Source: Acidobacteriota bacterium (GTDB taxonomy: Bacteria > Acidobacteriota > Terriglobia > Bryobacterales > Bryobacteraceae). From it: DNA of 47,808 bases. A model generated the notes under the pieces. The model was not told where the DNA came from. It was given only the letters and a program-made list of their open reading frames with translations, and did not search any database. The translations under genes were made by a program, and so were the position numbers. Below, piece by piece: positions 23,435 through 32,067 of the stretch (within the stretch, counting starts at the first letter, position 1; every line of letters begins with the position of its first letter). Location: NCBI GenBank assembly GCA_025354885.1, contig JANXLY010000362.1, positions 1 through 47,808 on the forward strand, read 5' to 3'.

Positions 23435-26400
23435 CTAGAAGTAGAACTTCGCGCCGAGGACTACGCGGCGGGCGTCGAGCGACGATGTGTACTGCCCGAA
23501 GGTGCCGCTGACCTGACGGTTCAGCGCATCGAAGCGGGCAGTGGTGTCGACATTGACGAAGTTGGTGTGATTGAAGAGATTGTAGAACTCGAAGCGCAAT
23601 TGCAGGCGCTTTGAGTCGCTCTTGCCGATGGGGATGTTCTTGAGGACAGTGAGATCCCAGACCTGGAGGCCAGGGCCGCGGACGACGTCCTTGGGAGCGT
23701 TGCCGATGCCGAATTCCTCACGGGTGGGAGGAGCGAAGGCTGAGGTGTCGAAATGGCGGAGCTCGGTGCGTTCGCCCTTGGGGAGAATCGGGTTTTTGAG
23801 GACGTTGATGCGGCTGTCAAGGCCGGCACCAGATGCGCCGACGATGTCAGCGCCGCTAACAAGACCGTATCCGATACCGAGGGGAGCGCCCGAGGTGAGC
23901 GAGGTGAGACCGGAGAGTTGCCAGTTGTCAAAGATCGACTTGACCACGACGTTTCCACCGGTGAGGCTTGAGAGCTTGGGGATGTCGTAGACGTAGTTGA
24001 TGATGAGGTTGTGGGTACGGTCGAAGCTAGCTTTGCCGTAGTTGCGCATGCGGTAATTGAGGTAAGGGTTCACCGCGTCGCCGTTGCCGTTGACGATGGT
24101 GAGGGCCTTGGACCAAGTGTGGGCGAGGCCGAACTGCAGACCCTTGCTGAAGCGCTTGTTGATCTGGGTCTGGAGTGAATGGTAGTTGGAGGTGCCGGCG
24201 AGTTCGATGTACTGAATGTCGGCATAGCCTGGCAGGGGACGCAGGAAGTTGTCAGGCAGGGGGCTGCCGGTTGTGGAATCGATGCTGGTGGACTTGAAGC
24301 GCGTGCCATAGGGCAGGGCATTCAAGCTGCGGCGCTGCATGAGGAAACGACCGACGTTGCCGACATAAGCGACATCGAGGACGGCACCGTAGCCTACATT
24401 CTGCTGGATGCCAAAGCTCCAGTTGTAGACCGTTGGGGGACGGAAGTCACGCTGGATGGAGGTGACTCCGGGAGGGCTGATGCGGAAGGGGCTGCTGAGG
24501 AGATCAGCGATTGTGGTGTTGACGGCAGTGCGGGTTACCGTGTTGGGCGGAAGCTCGCGGTGGATCAAGACCTGATCGTCGTTGAAGCGATCATAGAAGA
24601 CCCCGACGCCGCCGCGGACAGCGGTCTTGGAATTGCCGAAGACATCCCAGGCGAAGCCGAGACGGGGAGCGACCTGGATGCCGGGGCGGTTCTGGATCTT
24701 TTCGTTATAGACAGTCATGCCCTGGAAAGGCGCGACGCCGTCAGCGAATTGACCGATGGAGGCTGGGGAGACTTCGCGGCGGCTGACCGGATCGAAGCCG
24801 ACGCGGGCACCAGCTGCATTGCGGAAGGGCTGGATGAGCGCGGGCTGCTTGTTGCGGTCATAGCCAGCGAGATCAAAGGCAGCGAGCTGGTCGCCGGCGC
24901 TGGAGGTGGGTTGGATGATGTAGAAGCGGACGCCGGCATCGATGGTGAAGCGGCGGGTGACCTTCCAGGTGTCCTGAGCGAACCACTCGATGTTGAAATA
25001 ACGAGCGTGGCCGTCGGGTTTGTTGTTGGCTTCTGTGTAGCTCTGGACGCTGCCGAGGAGAGCGTTGGAGTAAGCGAAGTTGGTGTCGAAGGGGTTGTTG
25101 ACGTCGCGATTGAAATTAAAAGTGCCGTTGAAGGCGGAACCACGAGCGGCGTTGCGGGTGGTCTTTTCAATGTAGATGCCGAACTTGAGGTTGTGCTGGT
25201 TCATGACCTTCGAGAGGTTGTCGGACCAATTCCAGATGTTGTTGGTTCCGAAGAAGGGGAAGCGCTGTTCAATGTTGAGTACGCCAGCATTGGGGACGCC
25301 GCCGAAGTTGGCCTGTGGGATGAGGTTGCGGGCGTTGGCCTGAGGGAAGAACTGAGGAAGGTTGGGAGTGACCTTGGCGCGGTTGTTACGGTCAAGACCT
25401 TCCTGGGTGAGCGGGTCGACGGTCTGCTTGGCACGGTTGATGCCGAAGGTGAACTCGTTGACCAGCGTTGGTGAGAAGGTGTGGATGAGGGTGGCTACCG
25501 AGCCGACAGAGCGGATCTGGTAGTTGATGGGAAGCTGTGCCCAGGAGGAGGATGCGAGCACAAAGTCGAAGTCGCCTTTATAGGCTTCGTAGTCCTGGAT
25601 GCCGCGCCAGTAGAACTGGGTCTTGGAGCCGAGGTTGTAATCGATGCGCAGGACTGAATCGCGACGAGGCTGCGTGATCGGGGCCTGAATCAGGGCATTG
25701 AAGTTGAATGTGGGGTCGACCGCATTATTGAGCGGGAAGATGTTGAGCAGGGCCTGGCCGTTGCGATCAATGCGGTTGGACGGGATGACGTTGCCGGGGA
25801 AGGGAACGCGATTGTTGAGGGGATCCCAGATGGGGATTAGCGTGCGGTTGGTATCGAAGGTTTGTGAGTAGTCGCCGTTGCGCTGAAGCGCTGTGGGGAA
25901 GGTGCGGCGCTGGAGGGAGGACGGGTACTTGCGGGGCAGGAATTCCTGACTCCAGAAGAAGAAGAGCTTGTCGCGATTCTTGTTGAGCTTGCCCATTGGG
26001 ACTGGGCCGCCGAGGAAGTAGCCGGGGTAGTTGAAGCGGTATTGGGGACGACGGAGCCCGTCACGGTTGCGGAAAAATTCGTTCGCGTTGAGGGCTTCAT
26101 TGCGGACGAAGTAATATGCGCCGCCGTGATATTCGCGGGTGCCGGACTTGATGACGGTGTTGATCGTACCGCCGGAGGATCGCCCATATTCCGCCTGGTA
26201 GTTGGTAAGGAGTACTTTAACTTCAGCGACGGCGTCGACGGAGGGTGCGAGGTAAGGTCCGCCCATAGAGCCGGTGTCGAGCGAGGAGATGCCGTCCAGG
26301 GTGAGATTGATCGTGCCCTGGCGGTTGCCATTGATAGTGATGCCACCGAGGTTATTCCAGCCTGGGGCATTGCGGTTTGCCGTATCAATGACGCCTGGAA

Positions 26401-26878
26401 GAAGCTTGACCAGACCGAGGTAGTCACGGCCTTTGAGTGGTACGTTTTGTGTCTGCTCTAGAGAGATGAGGCCGCTGCGTTCTGCGGACTGTGTCTGCAA
26501 GCGTGCAGTCTCGGCAGTGACTTCGACGGTTTGCGAAATTTCACCGAGTTGCAAGTCAATGCGTTTGAGGACGACGCGCTCGGTGGCGCTGAGGATGATT
26601 TCGGTCTGCTCGTAGCGCTTGAAGCCTTTGGCACTTACTGCGACTTTATAGGTGGATGGCAGTAACTGCGTGAAAACGAAGCCCCCCGAGGAGTCGGATT
26701 GCACGGAGCGAGTCTGGTTGGTGGACACGTTGGTGAGGACCACCTCTGAGCCGGGCACCGGACTGCCGGACTGGTCTGTCACGTTGCCTGAGATCGATCC
26801 GGTCAAGCCTTGACCGAATAGAGTTAAAGACGCCGACATTGTGGATAGCAACACAAGCCGGATAATTCGAGTCAGCAT
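23435..26878 (-). CDS. TonB-dependent receptor, Oar-like, with carboxypeptidase-regulatory-like domain
   Basis: A 1147-residue outer-membrane protein. A signal peptide (1-23) is followed by a carboxypeptidase-regulatory-like beta-sandwich (about 26-110: GSISGNVTDQSGSPVPG), a plug domain (about 125-250, with the segment ITINGNRQGTINLTLDG) and a beta-barrel ending in the C-terminal phenylalanine expected for outer-membrane insertion (AKFYF). This large Oar-like class is greatly expanded in soil Acidobacteria and is thought to import carbohydrates or peptides. The substrate is unknown. GGGGGAG 8-14 bases before the ATG is a strong ribosome-binding site. The gene is monocistronic, bounded by the terminator and a divergent promoter region (26879-27072). 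Confidence 0.95.
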   Translation of the reverse strand: MLTRIIRLVLLSTMSASLTLFGQGLTGSISGNVTDQSGSPVPGSEVVLTNVSTNQTRSVQSDSSGGFVFTQLLPSTYKVAVSAKGFKRYEQTEIILSATERVVLKRIDLQLGEISQTVEVTAETARLQTQSAERSGLISLEQTQNVPLKGRDYLGLVKLLPGVIDTANRNAPGWNNLGGITINGNRQGTINLTLDGISSLDTGSMGGPYLAPSVDAVAEVKVLLTNYQAEYGRSSGGTINTVIKSGTREYHGGAYYFVRNEALNANEFFRNRDGLRRPQYRFNYPGYFLGGPVPMGKLNKNRDKLFFFWSQEFLPRKYPSSLQRRTFPTALQRNGDYSQTFDTNRTLIPIWDPLNNRVPFPGNVIPSNRIDRNGQALLNIFPLNNAVDPTFNFNALIQAPITQPRRDSVLRIDYNLGSKTQFYWRGIQDYEAYKGDFDFVLASSSWAQLPINYQIRSVGSVATLIHTFSPTLVNEFTFGINRAKQTVDPLTQEGLDRNNRAKVTPNLPQFFPQANARNLIPQANFGGVPNAGVLNIEQRFPFFGTNNIWNWSDNLSKVMNQHNLKFGIYIEKTTRNAARGSAFNGTFNFNRDVNNPFDTNFAYSNALLGSVQSYTEANNKPDGHARYFNIEWFAQDTWKVTRRFTIDAGVRFYIIQPTSSAGDQLAAFDLAGYDRNKQPALIQPFRNAAGARVGFDPVSRREVSPASIGQFADGVAPFQGMTVYNEKIQNRPGIQVAPRLGFAWDVFGNSKTAVRGGVGVFYDRFNDDQVLIHRELPPNTVTRTAVNTTIADLLSSPFRISPPGVTSIQRDFRPPTVYNWSFGIQQNVGYGAVLDVAYVGNVGRFLMQRRSLNALPYGTRFKSTSIDSTTGSPLPDNFLRPLPGYADIQYIELAGTSNYHSLQTQINKRFSKGLQFGLAHTWSKALTIVNGNGDAVNPYLNYRMRNYGKASFDRTHNLIINYVYDIPKLSSLTGGNVVVKSIFDNWQLSGLTSLTSGAPLGIGYGLVSGADIVGASGAGLDSRINVLKNPILPKGERTELRHFDTSAFAPPTREEFGIGNAPKDVVRGPGLQVWDLTVLKNIPIGKSDSKRLQLRFEFYNLFNHTNFVNVDTTARFDALNRQVSGTFGQYTSSLDARRVVLGAKFYF

Positions 26879-27010
26879 AAGCTTACTCCCCCTTTGTTTC
26901 TTCCTGGAATCAAATCATGTCCACCAGTTTGTGTGGGTGCATTGCTCCATGCACAGAGCGCGCATGGTAGAAAGACCCAGAGCCAGCATTCAAGTGACTC
27001 AATTTTATCA

Positions 27011-27039
27011 GACTTTGTGAGGAACTGGTCGCGTATACT
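27011..27039 (+). promoter_or_regulatory. Candidate promoter for the amidohydrolase
   Basis: TATACT at 27034-27039 is a good -10 match. GACTTT at 27011-27016, 17 bases further upstream, is a poor -35. Transcription would start near 27046 and leave room for the AGAGGAA ribosome-binding site at 27057-27063 before ATG 27073. Confidence 0.35.
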
Positions 27040-27072
27040 GATGCCAGCTTTGAAACAGAGGAATAGTGACCA

Positions 27073-28005
27073 ATGATGGATCGACGGAGTTTTCTTTCCC
27101 TGAGTGCTGCTGCAAGTGCTGCAGCTCAGACGCAGCCAAGTGACGTGCCAAAGTGGCCATCGCCGGTGATCGACATTCATCTCCACTGGAGACAGGATCT
27201 CAGCATGGATGTTGATGCGAATATCGCGCACATGGATGGATGTGGCGTGACCCGGGCCGTGCTGCTCACTAAAGTCGAAGCGAAGGACTCGGCTATTGCC
27301 AAAGCGTCGAAATATCCAAGGCGGTTCATCTGGTCGGTGAGTGCGGATATCACCAAACCGGATGCAGAGAAGGTGTTGACTGCCGCGGTGAAAGATGGAG
27401 CCCGGGCCTTTGGCGAGATCAAGTTTCACGTTGCCGCGGATGGGCCGGAAATGCGTCGGATGTATTCGCTCGCGGCCGACCTGAAGGTGCCGATCCTGAT
27501 TCACTTTGCGGAGGTGGAGCAGTTTCCTGGAGAGGGCACTTTCTCAACGGGCTTCAAGCAATTTGCGAAGGTGCTGAAGGAATTTCCCAAGACGAATTTC
27601 GTGGGTCATGCGGATGCGTTCTGGGCGAATGTCAGCGCGGACTACAACAACGAGACTCCCTATCCTGCCGGCCCTATCAAGCCGGGCGGCGTGACGGACA
27701 AGCTGCTTTCGGATTATCCAAATCTGTATGGCGACACGTCGGCGAATTCCGGCAACAATGCGCTGTCTCGGGACCCGGAGTTCACGAAAGCTTTTCTTGT
27801 GCGGCATCAGGACAAGTTGATGTTCGGGTGTGACTGCCCTTGTACGGATGGACGTGGAGGAGGGACTGAGAATTCGAAGCGTCGGCTGGCTGGAAAATGT
27901 GTGGCGCGAGAAACTTTGAGCATACTCAGCAAGCAGGCAAGCGCGAAAGTGTTTCGCAAAGTGGCTTGGGAGAATGCGCTCAAGCTGTACAAGATTTCAG
28001 GTTGA
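27073..28005 (+). CDS. Tat-exported amidohydrolase (amidohydro-related family)
   Basis: A 310-residue TIM-barrel metal-dependent hydrolase of the type found with 2-pyrone-4,6-dicarboxylate lactonases and decarboxylases. The N-terminus is a twin-arginine signal (DRRSFLSL followed by an alanine-rich stretch to about 19). Metal-ligand motifs follow in order: H36-x-H38 in VIDIHLHW, H144 in ILIHFAE, H179 in VGHAD and D254 in MFGCDCP. The substrate is not evident. Family members in Acidobacteria are often exported, and the position next to a TonB receptor fits uptake-linked processing. Its last 9 bases overlap the end of the convergent dehydrogenase gene. Confidence 0.88.
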   Translation: MMDRRSFLSLSAAASAAAQTQPSDVPKWPSPVIDIHLHWRQDLSMDVDANIAHMDGCGVTRAVLLTKVEAKDSAIAKASKYPRRFIWSVSADITKPDAEKVLTAAVKDGARAFGEIKFHVAADGPEMRRMYSLAADLKVPILIHFAEVEQFPGEGTFSTGFKQFAKVLKEFPKTNFVGHADAFWANVSADYNNETPYPAGPIKPGGVTDKLLSDYPNLYGDTSANSGNNALSRDPEFTKAFLVRHQDKLMFGCDCPCTDGRGGGTENSKRRLAGKCVARETLSILSKQASAKVFRKVAWENALKLYKISG

Positions 28006-28935
28006 CCAGGTACCTTTGAGCACGACGCGCTCGAGCGGCTGGCCCAGGGCGAGGTGGTCCAGATTGGCGGCGATGGCCGACATGCGGCGCTCGATCATGC
28101 TCCCGGTCCAGGCGCTGAGCTGGGGCGTGACCACGACGTTTGGCAGTTCGTGAAAGGGCAAGCGGGAGCCATGCATACGTTGGCCGATGTCGGTTGGATA
28201 GTCGTACCAGGTGTCGAGCGTGGCGAATAGTTTTCTGCCGGAGAGAGCCGCGAAGAGAGCGCTTTCGTCGACGATTTCGGCACGGGAGATATGGATCAGC
28301 ATTGCGCCATCGCGAAGGCATTCGAGCTGGTAGCGGCCTACCATACGCTGCGTGTCTTCGGTGAGTGGGCAGGCGATGACAAGGAAGTCGCAATCGGTCC
28401 AGAAACCGGAGTCTTCGTGGTTGCGGCGTTTGATGAGGACCTTCATGTCGAAGGCTTCGGCGCGGCGGGCAATTTGCTGCCCAATGGTTCCATAGCCGAG
28501 CAGTGAAATGGTCTTGCCGCAAAGCTCGCCATGAGTTTGACTGGCAACGCGGGCGCTGCCGCTCCAATAGCCTTGACGGAAGGCACTAGCGTGTTCTTCG
28601 ATGCGCGTAAGGTGACGTAGCATGTTGTAGAAAACGTAGTCGGCGATGGGCGCAGCGTGCTCGAAGACGTTGGAGAGAAAGCAGCCGGCGGGGAGATCGG
28701 AAGTGTCTGTTTGTGCGAGGTCTGGTCCAGGGTAGAAGACCGCCTTTAAGTTGCGGGCGAGCCCGCGCCATTCCGGTTTGAAGTTGGCACTGAGTAATGC
28801 ATCGGCACCGCGCAGTTCCTGACGGAGCCAGCCCTCGTCGCCCCATTCGCCTTCGATGTCCCAAGGGGTCTTGACGAGTTTACGGAGTAGTGGTTCGTAG
28901 AAGACGAAGCCGGGGTCGAAGACGAGGAGTCGCAT
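27997..28935 (-). CDS. D-2-hydroxyacid dehydrogenase-like protein with altered catalytic residues
   Basis: This 312-residue protein has the NAD-binding domain of D-2-hydroxyacid dehydrogenases: GYGTIG at 147-152 within LLGYGTIGQQIA, and the R218 of ISRAEIVDESAL that normally binds the substrate carboxylate. Two catalytic positions are changed. The glutamate before proline in the usual D-V-F-x-x-E-P is Tyr246 (DTWYDYP). The histidine of T-P-H-x-A-G is Gln272 (TPQLSAWTG). Loss of the acid-base pair makes ordinary hydroxyacid oxidation unlikely. It is the last gene of a minus-strand operon with sixA and the SUFU-domain gene (gap 17 bp). There is no sign of frameshift. Confidence 0.85.
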   Translation of the reverse strand: MRLLVFDPGFVFYEPLLRKLVKTPWDIEGEWGDEGWLRQELRGADALLSANFKPEWRGLARNLKAVFYPGPDLAQTDTSDLPAGCFLSNVFEHAAPIADYVFYNMLRHLTRIEEHASAFRQGYWSGSARVASQTHGELCGKTISLLGYGTIGQQIARRAEAFDMKVLIKRRNHEDSGFWTDCDFLVIACPLTEDTQRMVGRYQLECLRDGAMLIHISRAEIVDESALFAALSGRKLFATLDTWYDYPTDIGQRMHGSRLPFHELPNVVVTPQLSAWTGSMIERRMSAIAANLDHLALGQPLERVVLKGTWST

Positions 28936-28952
28936 AAATGGTGGAATCGTTG

Positions 28953-29549
28953 CTAGACGGCCGGATTGCGCTTGAGGTCGGATAGATCGACAGCACTACC
29001 GAGGAGAGCACCTTCAAGCGCGTCGGCACCGTGCTTGAGAAGGTAATCGTGTTCAGTTGGCGTGATGGGGATGACTTCGAGGAAGCGGACATTGAGGTTG
29101 CCCATGCGGATCTCGTCGAGCTGGATTGTGTGGAGGTTGCCAGGCTTGGCGAAGTAGAGATGAGCGACCGTTGCCTTTGGATACCAGGGGTGGATGTAGT
29201 CGAGAAAGACGGTTCCGGGCTCGATGGATTCGTGAGTGCGCATGATGCGGAAGGCGGCAGAGGAGAGGATGTCGATGCAGCCTTCTTTGCCGGCAGCAAA
29301 AATGCCGAAGAGCTCGAGCCGAGTGGGGGCGGCATTTTTGTGAGGGATGAGAGGGGTGCGCCAGAGTCCGATGGTGCCGAGAGAGATTTGTCCGTGCTCA
29401 GGACGATTGAAGGCGCTGAGGATTTTGATCTCAAACTTTCTTGTCTGATCTGAATGGGGATAGAGGGTTGTGGGGCCAGTGAAGGCATGAGTCAGAGCGC
29501 GTTCGATCAGCCCGTCTTCGCTTACGATTTCTGGCTTGCTGTGGTCCAT
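28953..29549 (-). CDS. Suppressor-of-fused (SUFU) domain protein
   Basis: A 198-residue cytoplasmic protein starting at 29549. The end of the domain is characteristic: FLEVIPITPTEHDYLLKHGADAL corresponds to the SUFU pattern V-x-P-(I/L)-T-x-x-E-x-x-x-x-x-x-x-G-x-x-A-L (about 155-177). Central strands (EIKILSAF, RLELFGIFA) also fit. Bacterial SUFU-domain proteins are often encoded with polymorphic-toxin or immunity genes, where they can be immunity proteins. No toxin is seen here. It sits 11 bp downstream of sixA and 17 bp upstream of the dehydrogenase-like gene, so it is probably co-transcribed with both. The long upstream extension of the frame overlaps sixA and is not coding. Confidence 0.75.
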   Translation of the reverse strand: MDHSKPEIVSEDGLIERALTHAFTGPTTLYPHSDQTRKFEIKILSAFNRPEHGQISLGTIGLWRTPLIPHKNAAPTRLELFGIFAAGKEGCIDILSSAAFRIMRTHESIEPGTVFLDYIHPWYPKATVAHLYFAKPGNLHTIQLDEIRMGNLNVRFLEVIPITPTEHDYLLKHGADALEGALLGSAVDLSDLKRNPAV

Positions 29550-29560
29550 TGCTGATTTCG

Positions 29561-30043
29561 TTAGGGGACGAGGCGCGGGGTGAGGTACCACTTGAGCACA
29601 GAGGCTGGTTGAGCCGAGAAGCCTTCGAGGTCGATGCGCATGATGGCACCTTTTTTGAAGTCGACCCGGAGGCCGCTGGAATTGAGGAGCAGAGAAGCAG
29701 CCATGCTGAGCAGGGGTTCGTGAGAGACGAGGAGGAGCTTGGCTTCTGACTTGTGCATGCGGACTTCTTCCCAAAGCTCGTTGGGGTGAGCGTTGGGTAC
29801 TAGCGCATTGGTTTCGAGGACATCCGCAGTGTAACCGAGAGACTTGACAGCAATAGCGGCAGTGTCTTTGGCTCGTTTATAGGGGCTGCTGAGGATGAGA
29901 GTTGGACGGAGCTCGGCTTCGAGAGCAACCTTCAAAATTTCCCGCAGCCGCTTCTTACCCTCAGGCGTAAGGGCGCGGTCTGCATCCCGGCGGCTGATTG
30001 CCGCATCTTCAGCAATTCCATGTCTTAAGAGATAAAGTTCCAT
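29561..30043 (-). CDS. sixA: Phosphohistidine phosphatase SixA
   Basis: A 160-residue histidine-phosphatase-fold protein. The R-H-G active-site motif is at residues 7-9 (LLRHGIAE). A second conserved arginine lies in SSPYKRAKDTA, and the second histidine in LLVSHEPLL. In E. coli SixA removes phosphate from histidine residues of phosphotransfer proteins. Its target here is unknown. It is the first gene of a three-gene minus-strand operon and diverges from the O-antigen-ligase-like gene with a 36-bp gap. Confidence 0.92.
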   Translation of the reverse strand: MELYLLRHGIAEDAAISRRDADRALTPEGKKRLREILKVALEAELRPTLILSSPYKRAKDTAAIAVKSLGYTADVLETNALVPNAHPNELWEEVRMHKSEAKLLLVSHEPLLSMAASLLLNSSGLRVDFKKGAIMRIDLEGFSAQPASVLKWYLTPRLVP

Positions 30044-30079
30044 GTCGCCTTAGTACGATCCCTGTCCTTCAATACTACG

Positions 30080-31261
30080 ATGAAAGCTGTGTCTCTTTCG
30101 TTACGAGAATTGGCGGCGACGGCTTTGGCTTGTTCCATCGTGCTGGTGTTCTGCTCGATTGCCGCGAGTCAGATTTGTCTGGGGCTGGCGCTGGTGTTGT
30201 TTTTGTCGTTGCGGGAGCGTCCGGAGTGGCCAGAGGGAATGGGCTGGGCAGCGGCGTTTCTTGTGTTGACGCTGGTGGCAGCGCTTGTGAGCGGGGAGCC
30301 GAGGACGGCACTGCCGCAGATCAAGAAGCTGTATCTCTGGACGCTGTTACCGCTTGGGGCGAGTTTACTGTGCGGCGGTTTTTCTCGTGCAGCACTGGTC
30401 TGGCCGATGTTGTTCTTGTCCGTGTGTTCGGCAGTGTGGAGTTTTTTCGAATACTACGCGAAGTGGCAGGCGGCGGCAGCGGCGCATCAGGATTTTTATC
30501 TTGCTTACGTGGCGAGCCGGACTACAGGATTTATGAGCCACTGGATGACTTTTGGCGCGCACATGATGATTGCGTTTTCGCTGGCGGGAGCGGTGTTGCT
30601 GTTTACCAGACAGAGCGTAGCCCGGCGTGTGGGATTGAGCTTGTTGCTGGCGGTGTTTGGGGTGGCGATTTTGTTGGGACAGACGAGGTCGATCTGGCTC
30701 GGGGTGGGATGTTCTGTGGCAGTGTTGCTTGCGTGTTGGCGGCCCTGGACTCTTGCGGGGTTGCCGGTGTTGGCCGTGTTGATTTATGTGCTGTCGCCCA
30801 TGCCGATCCGGAGCAGGATGGAGAGCATCGTGCGGCCGCACGGGGAGCTCGATTCGAATGCGCATCGTGAGGTGACGCGTGAGGTGGGGTGGAGAATGAT
30901 TGCCGCGCATCCGCTGTTGGGGCTTGGGCCGGAAGGTCCGGGGAAACATTTTCGCGAGTATCTGAGTGAGAAGCGAAAGGCGAAGCCGCTACCGGATGGT
31001 TACTATGGCCATCTGCATAACCTCTATCTGCAGTATGGGGCGGAGCGGGGAATTCCAGCCCTGGTCTGCTTTCTGATTTTTGTTGGGATCAATGTGAGGT
31101 CGTGGATCCTGCATGCTTCGCCGCTGCGTTACTTTGCGCTGGCGTCGATGGCGGGGATTGCGGCGAGCGGATTGTTTGAACACAATCTGGGAGATTCAGA
31201 AGTGCTGACGCTGTTTCTGGCGTTGTTCGGGATCGCGGCAGTAGGAAAGGAACAGGGATGA
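30080..31261 (+). CDS. O-antigen ligase / polymerase-like membrane protein (Wzy_C family)
   Basis: A 393-residue protein with about 10-12 membrane spans. The large extracytoplasmic loop before the last spans holds the features of the family: R-x-E-(S)-I, then W-R-M-I-A-x-H-P-x-x-G-x-G-P-E-G-P-G (about 265-285), and H-N-x-Y-L-Q-Y-G-A-E-R-G (about 312-323). Family members ligate or polymerise O-antigen or other surface glycans on the periplasmic side. No other polysaccharide gene is adjacent. The next gene starts in ATGA overlap (31258), so this one is the first of a three-gene operon. Confidence 0.85.
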   Translation: MKAVSLSLRELAATALACSIVLVFCSIAASQICLGLALVLFLSLRERPEWPEGMGWAAAFLVLTLVAALVSGEPRTALPQIKKLYLWTLLPLGASLLCGGFSRAALVWPMLFLSVCSAVWSFFEYYAKWQAAAAAHQDFYLAYVASRTTGFMSHWMTFGAHMMIAFSLAGAVLLFTRQSVARRVGLSLLLAVFGVAILLGQTRSIWLGVGCSVAVLLACWRPWTLAGLPVLAVLIYVLSPMPIRSRMESIVRPHGELDSNAHREVTREVGWRMIAAHPLLGLGPEGPGKHFREYLSEKRKAKPLPDGYYGHLHNLYLQYGAERGIPALVCFLIFVGINVRSWILHASPLRYFALASMAGIAASGLFEHNLGDSEVLTLFLALFGIAAVGKEQG

Positions 31262-32067
31262 TTCCGGCGCATTGCTTTCCTTTTGTGGAGCCGCGTTATG
31301 AGCTGAAGATTGGTGCTTTGCCGCTTGCATCGCCTGACCTGGTGTTTGAGCGGGATGACGAATACGAGAAGGAGTTGGCGTTGAAGCGGGCGTGCATGGA
31401 TTACGACGCGCATTATTACTGCCAGGAACTGGCGGGCTCTGAAGAGGCGCAGCGTGAGGTGTTGGCGATGACGGGCGCAGATGGGGAGTTTGCGATTCGA
31501 GCGGCTGGAGACGCGGTGCAGGAGGACTTGCTGATTCTCGACTGCGGACAGGCTGGCTTGCCGTTGATTGCAGGGCATTTGTGTTTTGCGAATGCATGGT
31601 GCCTTGATGACAAGATGGGGCGGTCGTTTATGGAGATTCATGGGCCGGTGCCGGAGTTTCCGACGACGATTGGGCCGTCGAGTGAGAAGCTACTCGAGCG
31701 CTTGAAAGTGGGAAGGCCTGTTGGGCGATTGAACTGGGCGGTGAAGAGTACGGGGCAGCTCGATTTGACCTCGCGATGGGATGGCAAGGTGGCGGAGTGG
31801 AACCGGGAGGTGGATGCGCGGAATGCCGGGGAGCGTTGTTTCATGCGGGCGGAGCGTCAGACGCTGACGCGGCTGGAGCGGAGTAATTGCGTGTTGTTCA
31901 CGGTACGGACTTACACGCAGACTGTTGCGAGCCTGACACGGGAGCAGAAGCGGATTTTGCTTGGGGTGCTGCGAACTTGTCCGGAAGCGATGCTGCGATA
32001 CAAGGGGATCTGGCCGTTTGCCCCTGCTCTGATGGAGTGGCTCGGCGAGTATACTAATGAGCTATGA
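31258..32067 (+). CDS. DUF3445 / heme-dependent oxidative N-demethylase family protein
   Basis: A 269-residue cytoplasmic protein with the family's landmarks: an early Y-E-K-E-x-x-L-K-R region, an L-x-F-A-N-A-W-x-L-D-D-K-M-G segment where members show S-x-W-x-P-x-x-K-x-G, the I-H-x-P-V-P motif (about 127-132) and N-W following at about 157, and a C-terminal R-x-T-L-x-R-L-x-R-S block (about 199-210). Characterised members use heme to demethylate amines such as dimethylamine. A glutathione- or folate-linked partner is not seen. Overlaps at both ends (4 bp each) tie it to the O-antigen-ligase-like and M20 genes. Confidence 0.78.
   Translation: MIPAHCFPFVEPRYELKIGALPLASPDLVFERDDEYEKELALKRACMDYDAHYYCQELAGSEEAQREVLAMTGADGEFAIRAAGDAVQEDLLILDCGQAGLPLIAGHLCFANAWCLDDKMGRSFMEIHGPVPEFPTTIGPSSEKLLERLKVGRPVGRLNWAVKSTGQLDLTSRWDGKVAEWNREVDARNAGERCFMRAERQTLTRLERSNCVLFTVRTYTQTVASLTREQKRILLGVLRTCPEAMLRYKGIWPFAPALMEWLGEYTNEL

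Noticed and set aside
24179..25474. Long plus-strand open frame inside the TonB-receptor gene
   Set aside because: It is antisense to a clear 1147-residue receptor; its peptide is Gly/Asp/Glu/Val-rich low complexity typical of the shadow frame of a GC-rich gene.
29550..29774. Upstream extension of the SUFU-domain frame
   Set aside because: It overlaps sixA, has Arg/Pro-rich shadow composition, and the domain begins after Met at 29549.
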